Part shown: one piece after another, positions 1 to 7,503 of the stretch
Layout of the letters: each line of letters opens with the position of its first letter
How positions within the stretch are numbered: position 1 is the stretch's first letter
NCBI GenBank assembly: GCA_003551675.1
Contig: PUNG01000102.1
Coordinates: forward strand, 1 to 37,735
Origin: Thermoplasmata archaeon
GTDB taxonomy: Archaea > Thermoplasmatota > Thermoplasmata > Halarchaeoplasmatales > Halarchaeoplasmataceae
Direction of reading: 5' to 3'
DNA length: 37,735 bases
The notes under the pieces: model-generated
Databases searched by the model: none
Told to the model about the DNA's origin: nothing
What the model saw: only the letters and a program-made list of their open reading frames with translations
Made by a program: the position numbers and the translations under genes

Positions 1-655
1 CGTCTATATTATGATCTGCACCCTGGCTCAAGAACCCCTTGTATTCTGAAGAGGTGTATGTGTCGTCATGCACGTCGCTGATCATTTCATCCCCATCTAG
101 ATATACTGTTATGATGTTATCCAAATCCCTCTCGATGGATAGAGTATGCCACTCGGTATCGGGATCCCAGTCGGCGCTGGCCAGTCCAGTCATATCTCCC
201 TCGTCCATCCTCCAAAGATTTATTTGATTAAACATATCGCCTGTAACTGTAACAAAGTAACCATCGGTTTCCTCTGGATCTGGGTCCCCGGTTTGAACGA
301 AATAAAATCTTACCATCTGGTAATCGTCATCTTCATCCGTCCTTTCCAACGAGAAGTCGTATTCCCATCTTCCATAGGCCCTATAGGCGGATTCGTTGGT
401 AGAGATAGTACCCTGCCCATGCAATATTTCATCCTCTACTCCCCACTCCCCATCATAAACCGTCCATTCCGGATCTGAAGTATAATCGCCATCGGAAAAA
501 TCATCGAAGATCACCATGGCCGTATCATCTAATACTTCTTTTTCTTCAGATGAGGCTTCAGCAGTATAAACAGATCCTACAGAGATAACTGAAAACATCA
601 AAAGTGATCCTACTATAATCGTCAAATACTTCCTTTTATGGCCCATATCTACCAT
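1..655 (-). CDS. Secreted LamG/DUF1080-like protein, N-terminal part (cut by window edge)
   Basis: The frame read leftwards from ATG at 655 (or the in-frame ATG at 646) stays open to the window edge, about 218 codons, so the C-terminus is missing. The N-terminus has a basic start (MGHKRK) followed by a hydrophobic stretch and a small-residue end (VYTAEASS), a convincing Sec signal peptide. After it comes a concanavalin A-like pattern: FDDFSDGDY, then W-x-V-x-D-G-E-W, then strands with a TEWHTLSIERD segment and VYLDGDEM. This is typical of LamG and DUF1080 (3-keto-disaccharide hydrolase-like) sandwich domains, which bind or cleave carbohydrates outside the cell. A TATA-like AT-rich block near 681-693 sits about 30 nt upstream, so the mRNA may be leaderless. 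The secreted, sugar-binding fold is fairly sure; the substrate and any catalytic role cannot be read. Confidence 0.72.
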   Translation of the reverse strand, partial: MVDMGHKRKYLTIIVGSLLMFSVISVGSVYTAEASSEEKEVLDDTAMVIFDDFSDGDYTSDPEWTVYDGEWGVEDEILHGQGTISTNESAYRAYGRWEYDFSLERTDEDDDYQMVRFYFVQTGDPDPEETDGYFVTVTGDMFNQINLWRMDEGDMTGLASADWDPDTEWHTLSIERDLDNIITVYLDGDEMISDVHDDTYTSSEYKGFLSQGADHNID

Positions 656-744
656 CTAGTTTAACATATCATCGATTTATTAATTAAGCTTTACTCTCTA
701 TGTCGCAATTATAGTCGAAGATGTATTCTTGTTCTGTTATCTAA

Positions 745-763
745 TACTACTCGATAAGTAGTA
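745..763. promoter_or_regulatory. 7-bp inverted repeat in the divergent promoter region
   Basis: TACTACT at 745-751 and AGTAGTA at 757-763 form a perfect dyad with a 5-nt spacer. It lies between the divergently transcribed secreted-protein gene and the GIY-YIG gene. No T-tract follows it, so an operator for a dimeric regulator is a likelier reading than a terminator. The function is inferred only from symmetry and position. Confidence 0.3.
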
Positions 764-813
764 CATTCACGGAAAAGGTAAAACTATTTGAAAAAGAAAA
801 ATATACGGATATC

Positions 814-1050
814 ATGTGGTATCTTTACATACTAAGGCTGTCTGACGGATCTCTTTACACAGGCATAACAATAGATATAGATAGGAGATTGAAGCAACAT
901 AGGTCAGGTGATGGGAGTAAATACGTAAGGAGTCGTTTACCTTGCGAACTCGTTTATAAAGAGGTGTTGGACAGTAAAAGCGACGCTTTGAAAAGAGAAG
1001 CTGAGATCAAAAGTTGGAACAAAGAAAAAAAAGAAGAATTTATTTCCTGA
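814..1050 (+). CDS. GIY-YIG domain protein (YhbQ/UPF0213-like)
   Basis: This is a 78-residue single-domain GIY-YIG protein. The signature appears as WYLYILRLSDGSLYTGIT, with the Tyr-Ile and Tyr-Thr-Gly-Ile parts of the motif. It is followed by the family arginine/histidine segment (DIDRRLKQHRSGDGSKY) and a C-terminal glutamate in LKREAEIKSW, matching the catalytic Arg and metal-binding Glu of the fold. Length fits the small YhbQ/UPF0213 group, whose members have nuclease-like folds linked to nucleic-acid processing but mostly undefined substrates. It converges on the CofE-like gene with one base between the stop codons. The family is clear; activity and substrate are unknown. Confidence 0.85.
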   Translation: MWYLYILRLSDGSLYTGITIDIDRRLKQHRSGDGSKYVRSRLPCELVYKEVLDSKSDALKREAEIKSWNKEKKEEFIS

Positions 1051-1051
1051 A

Positions 1052-2218
1052 TCAAGCTAAGATGTTCTTCACCAAGACTACGGGTGTTCCAGCGTCTGCA
1101 GAACCACTGACAAGGTCAGCTAAACTTCCAAGGATATCCTCCATCCGACGGGGTGTAGTGCCTTCTTTTTCCATGGAAGATTCTGATCTATCCTCTGTCT
1201 TTTTTTCCTTTATGATTTTCTCTATCTCGTATGCATCTTTCCCCTCTTTGTGGTGATACTGGTCTGCAATATACTTGTATTTAACACCCCTTCGAAAATG
1301 GTCGAGTCCGTCTGTTGAGGCAACTGTCACACTCGGATCCGCCAATTCGTAGATGCCGCTGGAAGGATCTTTGTAAGCACCGTCACCATATATGAGTACT
1401 TCTGTTTGCACTTTGAGTTCATCCTTTATACGTTTTTGAATATTTTTTACCACTTCATATCCATTCTTTGGAGCAAGTTTGAGCCTGTCACCGCTGGACA
1501 TGTTACTTCCCAGCAGTCCCCATTCAGAACAAGATCTTCCTTCGTTGAAGAGTTCGCAGAGAGTTATACAGTTATCGAACTTTTTACAGATCGCTTCTTT
1601 CGTTTCATGCCGCGTATGAATATCCGATGCTATGACTGCATCAGGTTCATATCTCACTATGTGACTCGGATCATTACACAGAACTATCTGGGGTTCTGCT
1701 CCAGCTTCTTCGATTATCTCTTTATAATATCTGAGATAGTTGACCTCGGTTATGGGATGTTGACACTCGTCCATGATGATATCGTCCATGGTGATAACAT
1801 CCTTGTTGAGCTTTTCTACAAACTTTGGAGAGATGGTCTGATTACCCACTTCATCATAGGGAAACGACATCTGAACGATCACTTTTCCCTCGGATACCGC
1901 CTCAGAGATGGATTTTAATATCATGGAAAAACGATTTCTGCTGGTGATGGGAAAAACCACACCTACGGTCCCGTTCTTTTTTAGACCTGATCTCTCTCTG
2001 ATCTCTCTAGAAACTTCATCTACTGTCACGTAATTATCCTGTGCTCTAGCAACAACGGACTCTGTTATACAGAGGACATCACCATCATCAAGTAAGCCAT
2101 CTTCATAACAACGCTCTACAGAATCGAAAACTTCGTCAACTATGTCCATCCCTGGAACGATCACGCCCATCTTCAACCCCATTGCCATGGGACCTATATA
2201 ATCTGGTACGTCTTTCAT
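1052..2218 (-). CDS. CofE-like protein (F420-0:gamma-glutamyl ligase superfamily, long form)
   Basis: This 388-residue protein belongs to the F420_ligase superfamily. The N-terminus has the family segment from LLDDGDVLCITESVVARAQDNY, then GVVFPITSRNRFS and a SFPYDEVGN segment, all characteristic. Classical methanogen CofE is about 250 residues, so this is the longer type that also occurs in many organisms not known to make F420; its reaction is undefined in my knowledge. The ATG at 2218 follows a strong GGAGG site. A TATA-like element at 2284-2294 gives it its own promoter, so it is probably not part of the redox operon just upstream, although readthrough is possible. The C-terminal 60 residues are charged and low in complexity. 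The superfamily is confident; a role as glutamate ligase in F420 synthesis is not. Confidence 0.75.
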   Translation of the reverse strand: MKDVPDYIGPMAMGLKMGVIVPGMDIVDEVFDSVERCYEDGLLDDGDVLCITESVVARAQDNYVTVDEVSREIRERSGLKKNGTVGVVFPITSRNRFSMILKSISEAVSEGKVIVQMSFPYDEVGNQTISPKFVEKLNKDVITMDDIIMDECQHPITEVNYLRYYKEIIEEAGAEPQIVLCNDPSHIVRYEPDAVIASDIHTRHETKEAICKKFDNCITLCELFNEGRSCSEWGLLGSNMSSGDRLKLAPKNGYEVVKNIQKRIKDELKVQTEVLIYGDGAYKDPSSGIYELADPSVTVASTDGLDHFRRGVKYKYIADQYHHKEGKDAYEIEKIIKEKKTEDRSESSMEKEGTTPRRMEDILGSLADLVSGSADAGTPVVLVKNILA

Positions 2219-2283
2219 GCATATTTCCTCCTTATTTATTCTCTGCTAGTTGTCAAATCTCACGATGATAACTGATTATATGA

Positions 2284-2294
2284 GATTATAAAAG
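2284..2294 (-). promoter_or_regulatory. TATA-like box for the CofE-like gene
   Basis: On the minus strand the sequence reads TTTTATAATCT, preceded by a C-rich/A-rich segment. It lies about 70 nt upstream of the ATG at 2218 and just downstream of the korC stop codon, which suggests an independent transcript start with a leader of roughly 45 nt. This is a motif-based inference only. Confidence 0.4.
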
Positions 2295-2322
2295 GGTTTG
2301 GTAAACATCAAGTCGAGCAGGT

Positions 2323-2850
2323 TTAGACCATCTCTTCGACCCTTTTGATACCCTCTCTCAAGGCTTTGAGGTTTAACTCTTTGAACTTGGGGGGTACACT
2401 GCTTTCTACCGCCTTCTCCAAAGCATCCTGTGGCACAAGGTCTCCGGCCGCATTGAACGCTCCCAACATAACGATGTTAGCCACGATCTTAGCACCGAGT
2501 TCTTCCGCGATCTCGGTGCAGGGTACTCCTATAAACTCATGCTCCAACTCCTTAACAAGGTCTTCATCCACCACAAGGATCCCATCTTCTGGGATATCGT
2601 CGTTGTACTTACCGTAAGCCTCTTGCGACATGGCCATCATGTAATCTGCTTGATATAACCCACAGTAGCCGATCTCTTCGTCAGATATAACTACCTCAGA
2701 ACGTGCGGCGCCTCCACGCGCTTCGGGTCCATAACTCTGCATCTGAACAGCGTTGTAATCATGGTATACGCTGGCGGCTTTTCCAAGAATAAAACCGGAA
2801 AGCATTATACCCTGGCCGCCTTTGCCGCTCAACCGTATGTCTTTTCTCAT
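2323..2850 (-). CDS. korC: 2-oxoglutarate:ferredoxin oxidoreductase, gamma subunit
   Basis: At 175 residues this is the gamma domain of a 2-oxoacid:ferredoxin oxidoreductase. It opens with IRLSGKGGQGIMLSG, the conserved glycine-rich segment of the family, followed by QMQSYGPEARGGAARSEVVIS, another signature. The subunit contributes the CoA-binding domain to the heterotetramer that interconverts 2-oxoglutarate + CoA and succinyl-CoA + CO2 with ferredoxin. Its start overlaps the korB stop as ATGA, with GGAGG just upstream, so the two are translationally coupled. It is the last gene of the redox operon. The assignment as Kor rather than Vor rests on the D-A-B-C order and the adjacent fumarate reductase. 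Confidence 0.88.
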   Translation of the reverse strand: MRKDIRLSGKGGQGIMLSGFILGKAASVYHDYNAVQMQSYGPEARGGAARSEVVISDEEIGYCGLYQADYMMAMSQEAYGKYNDDIPEDGILVVDEDLVKELEHEFIGVPCTEIAEELGAKIVANIVMLGAFNAAGDLVPQDALEKAVESSVPPKFKELNLKALREGIKRVEEMV

Positions 2851-3722
2851 ACCTGAACCTCCTCTATAAGTTCCTGAATACGTTCACTTAACGACTTCTT
2901 TTCCTCTTTGTGAAGAACACCGACTTTAATCTTATCTTTGAGTTCTTCTTTTTCTTCTTCACTTCCGTACTGCTTTATTCTTTCATGATCTTCTGCAAGT
3001 ATCGTTTTATTATCATACCAATCCCAGAACTCTTCTATGGAACCCATCCTGTTCTGTCGTGAGTAAGCCGTGGTACAAGGAGACATCATCTCTACGAAGC
3101 TCATACCTTTGTTCTGCAGCGCCTCCTGGATCGAATTTATGGGTTGGTTAGGTCTTTTGACACCCCATCTTGCTACGTAGGTAGCTCCTGAAGAGATAGC
3201 CATCTCGCTCATATCGAAAGCAGGTTCCAAATTTCCATAGGGTGCAGTGGTAGCATAGTCTCCCTCGGGAGTCGTAGGTGCCACCTGACCACCTGTCATG
3301 CCGTAGATGTAATTATTTACCGCGATAACGGTTATATCGATGTTCCTCCTGCACGCGTGGATAAAATGATTACCGCCTATGCCCATACAGTCGCCGTCGC
3401 CTGTGAAGACTATAACGTTCAATTCAGGGTTTGTTATCTTGACTCCTGTAGCGAAAGCTAATGCTCTCCCGTGGGTGGTGTGAAGAGAATCCACGTCGAT
3501 ATATCCAGGGAGCCTGGAAGAACAACCGATGCCGGAAAGAAACACCGTTTTATCCATATCGAGGCCCTCCTTCTCTAGAGCCCATAACGTGTAATCCAAT
3601 ACGTTACCGATACCGCAGCCGGTACAGAATATATGCGGCATCATATCGTGTCTAAGATATTTATCGCGGATCTCCTTCGCACTTATCATCTCTACTTCTC
3701 TTTTTTCCTCCTTTTTTTCCAT
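2847..3722 (-). CDS. korB: 2-oxoglutarate:ferredoxin oxidoreductase, beta subunit (TPP-binding)
   Basis: This is the thiamine diphosphate-binding subunit. The TPP/Mg motif is visible as GDGDCMGIGG followed by VNNYIYGMTGGQVAPTTP, and cysteines for the [4Fe-4S] cluster occur in FCTGCGIG and in GIGCSSR. The start was set to ATG at 3722, not the in-frame GTG at 3728, because a full GGAGGTG site at 3728-3734 is spaced 5 nt from that ATG. It lies 2 nt after korA and overlaps korC by 4 nt. In the complex it carries out decarboxylation or reductive carboxylation at the TPP ylide. The C-terminal region is charged, ending in a predicted helix. Confidence 0.9.
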   Translation of the reverse strand: MEKKEEKREVEMISAKEIRDKYLRHDMMPHIFCTGCGIGNVLDYTLWALEKEGLDMDKTVFLSGIGCSSRLPGYIDVDSLHTTHGRALAFATGVKITNPELNVIVFTGDGDCMGIGGNHFIHACRRNIDITVIAVNNYIYGMTGGQVAPTTPEGDYATTAPYGNLEPAFDMSEMAISSGATYVARWGVKRPNQPINSIQEALQNKGMSFVEMMSPCTTAYSRQNRMGSIEEFWDWYDNKTILAEDHERIKQYGSEEEKEELKDKIKVGVLHKEEKKSLSERIQELIEEVQV

Positions 3723-3724
3723 GC

Positions 3725-4888
3725 TCACACCTCCGCTAGTATCTCATCGGGAGAATGTATCTCTCCGCCTATCTTGTCCGCTAAAGCTATTTCGCAGTCC
3801 TTATCCGCATGTTCTTTGACCTTGTGATACATCTGCCCCAAATTCAGTTCCGCCACGACGATCTTATCCACGTTCTTTGACAGCTCTTCGATCTCTTTGA
3901 TAGGGAAAGGCCACAACGTCTTCAAACGCAGATAACCAAGTTTCTTACCTTCTTCTCTTCCCTTATTCAAGGCACCTAAAGCACTTCGGCTGGTTATACC
4001 GTAAGATACAAGGGCGATATCCGCGTCGTCCAAACTTCTCTTCTCCACATCGGTCAACTCTTCTCTATCGTCTAGTATCTTCTCCACCTGTCTCCTTATC
4101 AGTTTATCATGATCTTGTTGATCGTCCGTTGCTGGAAAACCATGCTCGTCATGGGTTAATCCAGTAACGTAGGTGTGATATCCCTCGCCGAACACGCCGA
4201 ACTCCGGAACCTTTTCTTTACCGTACTCACCTTTACCGAAGGGGATGTATTCTTCCGGCGGAACTTTAGGTCTCTTCCTTTCGAAGGTTTCGACCTCATC
4301 AGGTATCCTGACCTTCTCTCTCATATGACCTAAATCGGCACTGAGCATAAGGAATACAGGCGTTCTGTACTCCTCGGCCAAGTTGAAGGCTCTTATGGTA
4401 TAATTGAGCGTTTCTTGAATATTATTAGGAGATAATGTTATGGCCGCAAAGTCTCCGTGACTGCCGTATCGAGTCTGCATTATGTCCCCTTGGGCGCCGA
4501 GAGTGGGCTGCCCCGTTGAGGGCCCAGAACGTTGAACGTCGGCAAGAACCAGAGGAGTTTCACTCATATGAGCAAAGCCTATATTTTCCTGCATCAAGGA
4601 TAGACCGGGTCCCGAAGTTGCGGTCATGGCTTTAGCTCCAGTCCATGATGAACCGATGACGGAAGCTATGCTGCCGAGCTCGTCTTCCATCTGGATGTAC
4701 TTTCCTCCTACTTTAGGTAGAAGTTTTGCCATCTTTTCTGCTATCTCTGAAGCAGGAGTTATCGGATAACCTCCAAAGAATCTGCAGCCCGCCAAGAGAG
4801 CACCGTATGCAACGGCGGTATCTCCATGTATGAACTGATATTCTTCTCCTATCGCCTTTTTAGCTTTATTTAACTCTTCTTCATTCAT
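3725..4888 (-). CDS. korA: 2-oxoglutarate:ferredoxin oxidoreductase, alpha subunit
   Basis: The alpha subunit (387 residues) shows the pyrimidine-binding POR_N domain: GDTAVAYGALLAGCRFFGGY followed by PITPASEI, YIQMEDELGSIASVIG and GAKAMTATSGPGLSLM, then the C-terminal POR domain with VSYGITSRSA and LRLKTLWPFP. The substrate-specific length and order fit 2-oxoglutarate-type enzymes. The start was placed at ATG 4888; a longer frame from 4933 would run into korD, and GAGGAG lies just upstream of 4888. With KorBCD it uses low-potential ferredoxin, so it is a plausible consumer of ferredoxin reduced by the Mvh-Hdr complex encoded upstream. Other 2-oxoacids cannot be excluded from sequence alone. 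Confidence 0.9.
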   Translation of the reverse strand: MNEEELNKAKKAIGEEYQFIHGDTAVAYGALLAGCRFFGGYPITPASEIAEKMAKLLPKVGGKYIQMEDELGSIASVIGSSWTGAKAMTATSGPGLSLMQENIGFAHMSETPLVLADVQRSGPSTGQPTLGAQGDIMQTRYGSHGDFAAITLSPNNIQETLNYTIRAFNLAEEYRTPVFLMLSADLGHMREKVRIPDEVETFERKRPKVPPEEYIPFGKGEYGKEKVPEFGVFGEGYHTYVTGLTHDEHGFPATDDQQDHDKLIRRQVEKILDDREELTDVEKRSLDDADIALVSYGITSRSALGALNKGREEGKKLGYLRLKTLWPFPIKEIEELSKNVDKIVVAELNLGQMYHKVKEHADKDCEIALADKIGGEIHSPDEILAEV

Positions 4889-4892
4889 CTTA

Positions 4893-5105
4893 TTACTCCT
4901 CTTCTTCGTCTTTTTCAACAACGGTAATTGCAAAGTCCGGACATATCAATTCGCAGAGTCTGCAGCCATTGCATCTATCTTCTACTTCCACCGGCGGATG
5001 TATACCTTTCTCGTTGAGTTCCTCCGCCGGTTCTAACGCATCTCTAGGACAGTACACGATGCAGAGATTGCATCCCTTGCAGTATTCTTCGTTTAGTTCT
5101 ATCAT
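4893..5105 (-). CDS. korD: 2-oxoglutarate:ferredoxin oxidoreductase, delta subunit (2[4Fe-4S])
   Basis: This 70-residue dicluster ferredoxin has two complete motifs: CKGCNLCIVYCP near the N-terminus and CNGCRLCELICP in the second half. The 20-residue loop between them, with GIHPPV, is typical of KorD subunits. It passes electrons between the TPP site and external ferredoxin. It is the first gene of the korDABC set, 14 nt after tfrA and 4 nt before the chosen korA start. The position at the Tfr/Kor junction is what joins the fumarate-reductase and 2-oxoglutarate-synthase genes in one transcript. The C-terminus is highly acidic. Confidence 0.9.
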   Translation of the reverse strand: MIELNEEYCKGCNLCIVYCPRDALEPAEELNEKGIHPPVEVEDRCNGCRLCELICPDFAITVVEKDEEEE

Positions 5106-5119
5106 CCTTCTTACACCTT

Positions 5120-6772
5120 CTATAGTGTTACTTCGACGTCTAGATGACGTCTCAAGACCTCTTCACCCCTGTATTCCGGCAGTAGCAAGGGGGCCTTTCT
5201 ATCAGTTTTTATACCTGCATCTTCGATCTGTTTGTTGTAATCATCCACATGGTCGAGTGTGAGTTTTCCAAGTGAGGCTTTCCTCGCATGCTTCGCTGCG
5301 TTGATGCCGGCCCTTCTACCGAACACGTTGTAATCTAGTAGAGAATTGCCCATCAACCTGTTTTTACCGTGGACCCCTCCTTCGACTTCTCCTCCGGCGA
5401 AGAGTCCTTTTACAGGTGTTGATCCATCTTCATTGATGACCAAACCACCGTTCTGGTAATGCAGTGTTGGATAGACCAGTATCGGTTCTTTGGTTATGTC
5501 GATGCCGAACCTCTCGTACTGCCTCACCATGGCGGGCAGGGTATCTTCTATGGTCCCCTCTCCCGATTTCATCTCGATCAAAGGCGAGTCCAACCATACA
5601 CCCTGCATGCTCGTCGGAGTAGTAACTCCTTTCTCTCTTCCTTTACATTCTCTGATGATGGCCGCCGCTTCTATATCTCTCGGTTCTAGTGGGTTAACGA
5701 ACAGTTCTCCGTCAACATTCACGGGTTGAGCGCCCAGACTCCTTACTTTTTCAGTCACCAGCAGACCGACGATCTGATCCGGAAAAGCGGCTCCAGTAGG
5801 ATGATACTGTACGCTGTCAAGATCTCTTATGGGTACCCCTGCTCTATATCCCATTATCAACCCGTCTCCGGTGGCACCGTAATGGTTGGTGGTCGGGAAA
5901 GATTGAACGTGAAGTCTTCCGAAACCTCCGGTAGCCATGATCGTTGATTTCGCTCTTACCACGTAGTACTCGTTAGTCTCCAGGTTCATGAGTAGTGCGC
6001 CAGCCACCTGCCCTTTATCGTCCTTCAGCAGTTCAACCGCAGGAGTGAATTCAAGTACGGGTATGTCAAAATTTTCTGATTCATCCCTTAAAACTCTCAT
6101 GAGTTCCATACCAGTATAATCACCCGAAGAATGCAGTCTGTACCTAGATGTACCTCCGCCAGGGAGTTCTACAAAATTACCATCGTCTTCTCTATCGTAC
6201 ATAATCCCGAGTTCCTCGTGCCATTTTAGGATCTTCGGACCGTCGATGGTAAGGGCTTTGACCAATTCGGGCACATTGGTGAAGTGACCTCCGCCGATAG
6301 CATCTAAATAGTGCCTGACCGGTGAATCTTCATCTTCGTCTGCAGCCTGGATACCTCCCTGTGCCATCATACTGTTAGAATCACCGTGCCTTAATTTCGT
6401 TGAGATCAGTATGTCCTCGGGTTCTATACCTTCGTAAAGGGACCAAAGAGCTGCTACGGTCCCTGCCCCTCCGCCGCCGATTATGAGGACATCAACGTCA
6501 TAGTCTATCTGTGTTAGGTCTATTTTAGAAGGATCCACAAGACTCCTCGCCCTCAACAGCTTAGCCAGTTCCGTAGGTACCTTTTTCCCTTCACTGGGTC
6601 CTATTTTGAGAAGCGCCTTACCCTCTTCTTTATAATCTGGATGGAAGTTGTTCAAAACTTCTTCGCCTTCGGACGGACTCATCCTGTCATAGGTTTTATC
6701 CATCCTTTCTTCCCTGGTCTCCTCTACCTTCTTGATGGATTCTTGCATATATTTTGGGTAGCCATCCGCCAT
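5120..6772 (-). CDS. tfrA: Fumarate reductase flavoprotein (TfrA/FrdA family)
   Basis: This 550-residue flavoprotein reduces fumarate to succinate. The FAD dinucleotide-binding motif is at about residues 97-104 (LIIGGGGAG), after an extra N-terminal segment of some 90 residues. Family active-site segments are all present: MMAQGG, HSSGDYTG, DSVQYHPTGA, the HYQNGG histidine region, and the arginine in KNRLMGNSLLDYNVFGRRAG. The histidine that binds FAD covalently in membrane Sdh/Frd is replaced (DSNSMMAQGG, Asn at about 133), which fits the soluble thiol:fumarate reductases with non-covalent FAD. No membrane anchor gene is nearby. It lies 2 nt after tfrB. The direction (fumarate reduction) is inferred from the partners, hydrogenase and Hdr. 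Confidence 0.88.
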   Translation of the reverse strand: MADGYPKYMQESIKKVEETREERMDKTYDRMSPSEGEEVLNNFHPDYKEEGKALLKIGPSEGKKVPTELAKLLRARSLVDPSKIDLTQIDYDVDVLIIGGGGAGTVAALWSLYEGIEPEDILISTKLRHGDSNSMMAQGGIQAADEDEDSPVRHYLDAIGGGHFTNVPELVKALTIDGPKILKWHEELGIMYDREDDGNFVELPGGGTSRYRLHSSGDYTGMELMRVLRDESENFDIPVLEFTPAVELLKDDKGQVAGALLMNLETNEYYVVRAKSTIMATGGFGRLHVQSFPTTNHYGATGDGLIMGYRAGVPIRDLDSVQYHPTGAAFPDQIVGLLVTEKVRSLGAQPVNVDGELFVNPLEPRDIEAAAIIRECKGREKGVTTPTSMQGVWLDSPLIEMKSGEGTIEDTLPAMVRQYERFGIDITKEPILVYPTLHYQNGGLVINEDGSTPVKGLFAGGEVEGGVHGKNRLMGNSLLDYNVFGRRAGINAAKHARKASLGKLTLDHVDDYNKQIEDAGIKTDRKAPLLLPEYRGEEVLRRHLDVEVTL

Positions 6773-6774
6773 AC

Positions 6775-7497
6775 TTATCCCTCCTCCCGTATATCTCTTT
6801 CTTCGTAAGTTTTCTTGAGTTTGTCTATCTCCATCTCAACCATCTCCTTCATCGTTTCATCATATTCTCCATTTTTTATCTCTTGGACGCGCTTTTCGAG
6901 CTCGTCGCTGTGTTCGTGGATGTATCTGCCCGTGATCCTCCTTGCCATCTGGGCCATGTGATAATGTTTTATGTCCGCGGGACACCTGATGGAGCATAGA
7001 CCGCACTGTATACAGTCAAAGGAAAGGTCGGCACACCTCTCTACGTCTCCTCTCAACGCGGCCTGTACGTAATCCATCACCTCTATATCCTGGGGACATG
7101 CCTTGGTGCATGTATTACAAGAAACACAGCGTGCTATTTCAGGATAATGATCCAAAAGTATGTTATCGTGTTCCTCCGGTTCCACTTCCTCGATATCATA
7201 CATCGCCCTTACCGCGGGCATGAATGGTAACTGTACAAGGAACATACCGTCTTCCACAGCGGTCTGACATGCTAGGTCCATCTTCAGCTTGTATTCGTCT
7301 TCGGTTCTGAACACCGTAGAACAGGCACCGCAGAAACCTCCTCTACATCCGCATCCTCTAGTGAACTTGTAACCGGCGTATTCTAGCGCGGTCATTATGG
7401 TGAGACCTTTAGGCACTCGGTAACGTTTACCCATGACAAAGATCTCGACCATCTCTACATCTTCATTCCCTTCATCTTCAGCTTTATCTGGCGTCAT
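6775..7497 (-). CDS. tfrB: Fumarate reductase iron-sulfur subunit, short TfrB (no CCG domain)
   Basis: This 240-residue electron-transfer subunit has an N-terminal [2Fe-2S] domain with cysteines at about 49, 51, 56, 59 and 77 (GCGCRGGFCGAC, then ACQT). Two [4Fe-4S] motifs follow, at 124-134 (CVSCNTCTKACP) and 162-172 (CIQCGLCSIRCP). Methanogen TfrB carries this part plus a C-terminal HdrB-like CCG domain in one chain of nearly 490 residues; here the CCG part is absent and the preceding gene is a free-standing HdrB. A later in-frame ATG at 7452 (MVEIFVMGKRY) is an alternative start. It lies 6 nt after hdrB and 2 nt before tfrA, so tight coupling of the proteins is expected. Confidence 0.85.
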   Translation of the reverse strand: MTPDKAEDEGNEDVEMVEIFVMGKRYRVPKGLTIMTALEYAGYKFTRGCGCRGGFCGACSTVFRTEDEYKLKMDLACQTAVEDGMFLVQLPFMPAVRAMYDIEEVEPEEHDNILLDHYPEIARCVSCNTCTKACPQDIEVMDYVQAALRGDVERCADLSFDCIQCGLCSIRCPADIKHYHMAQMARRITGRYIHEHSDELEKRVQEIKNGEYDETMKEMVEMEIDKLKKTYEERDIREEG

Positions 7498-7503
7498 ATA
7501 ATC

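Noticed and set aside
146-478. 110-codon plus-strand frame at the left edge
   Set aside because: The minus strand carries a continuous frame with signal peptide and LamG-like motifs across this region; the plus frame is its shadow.
1406-1918. 170-codon plus-strand open frame
   Set aside because: It lies fully antisense to the CofE-like gene, whose protein has clear family motifs; no recognisable domain in the antisense product.
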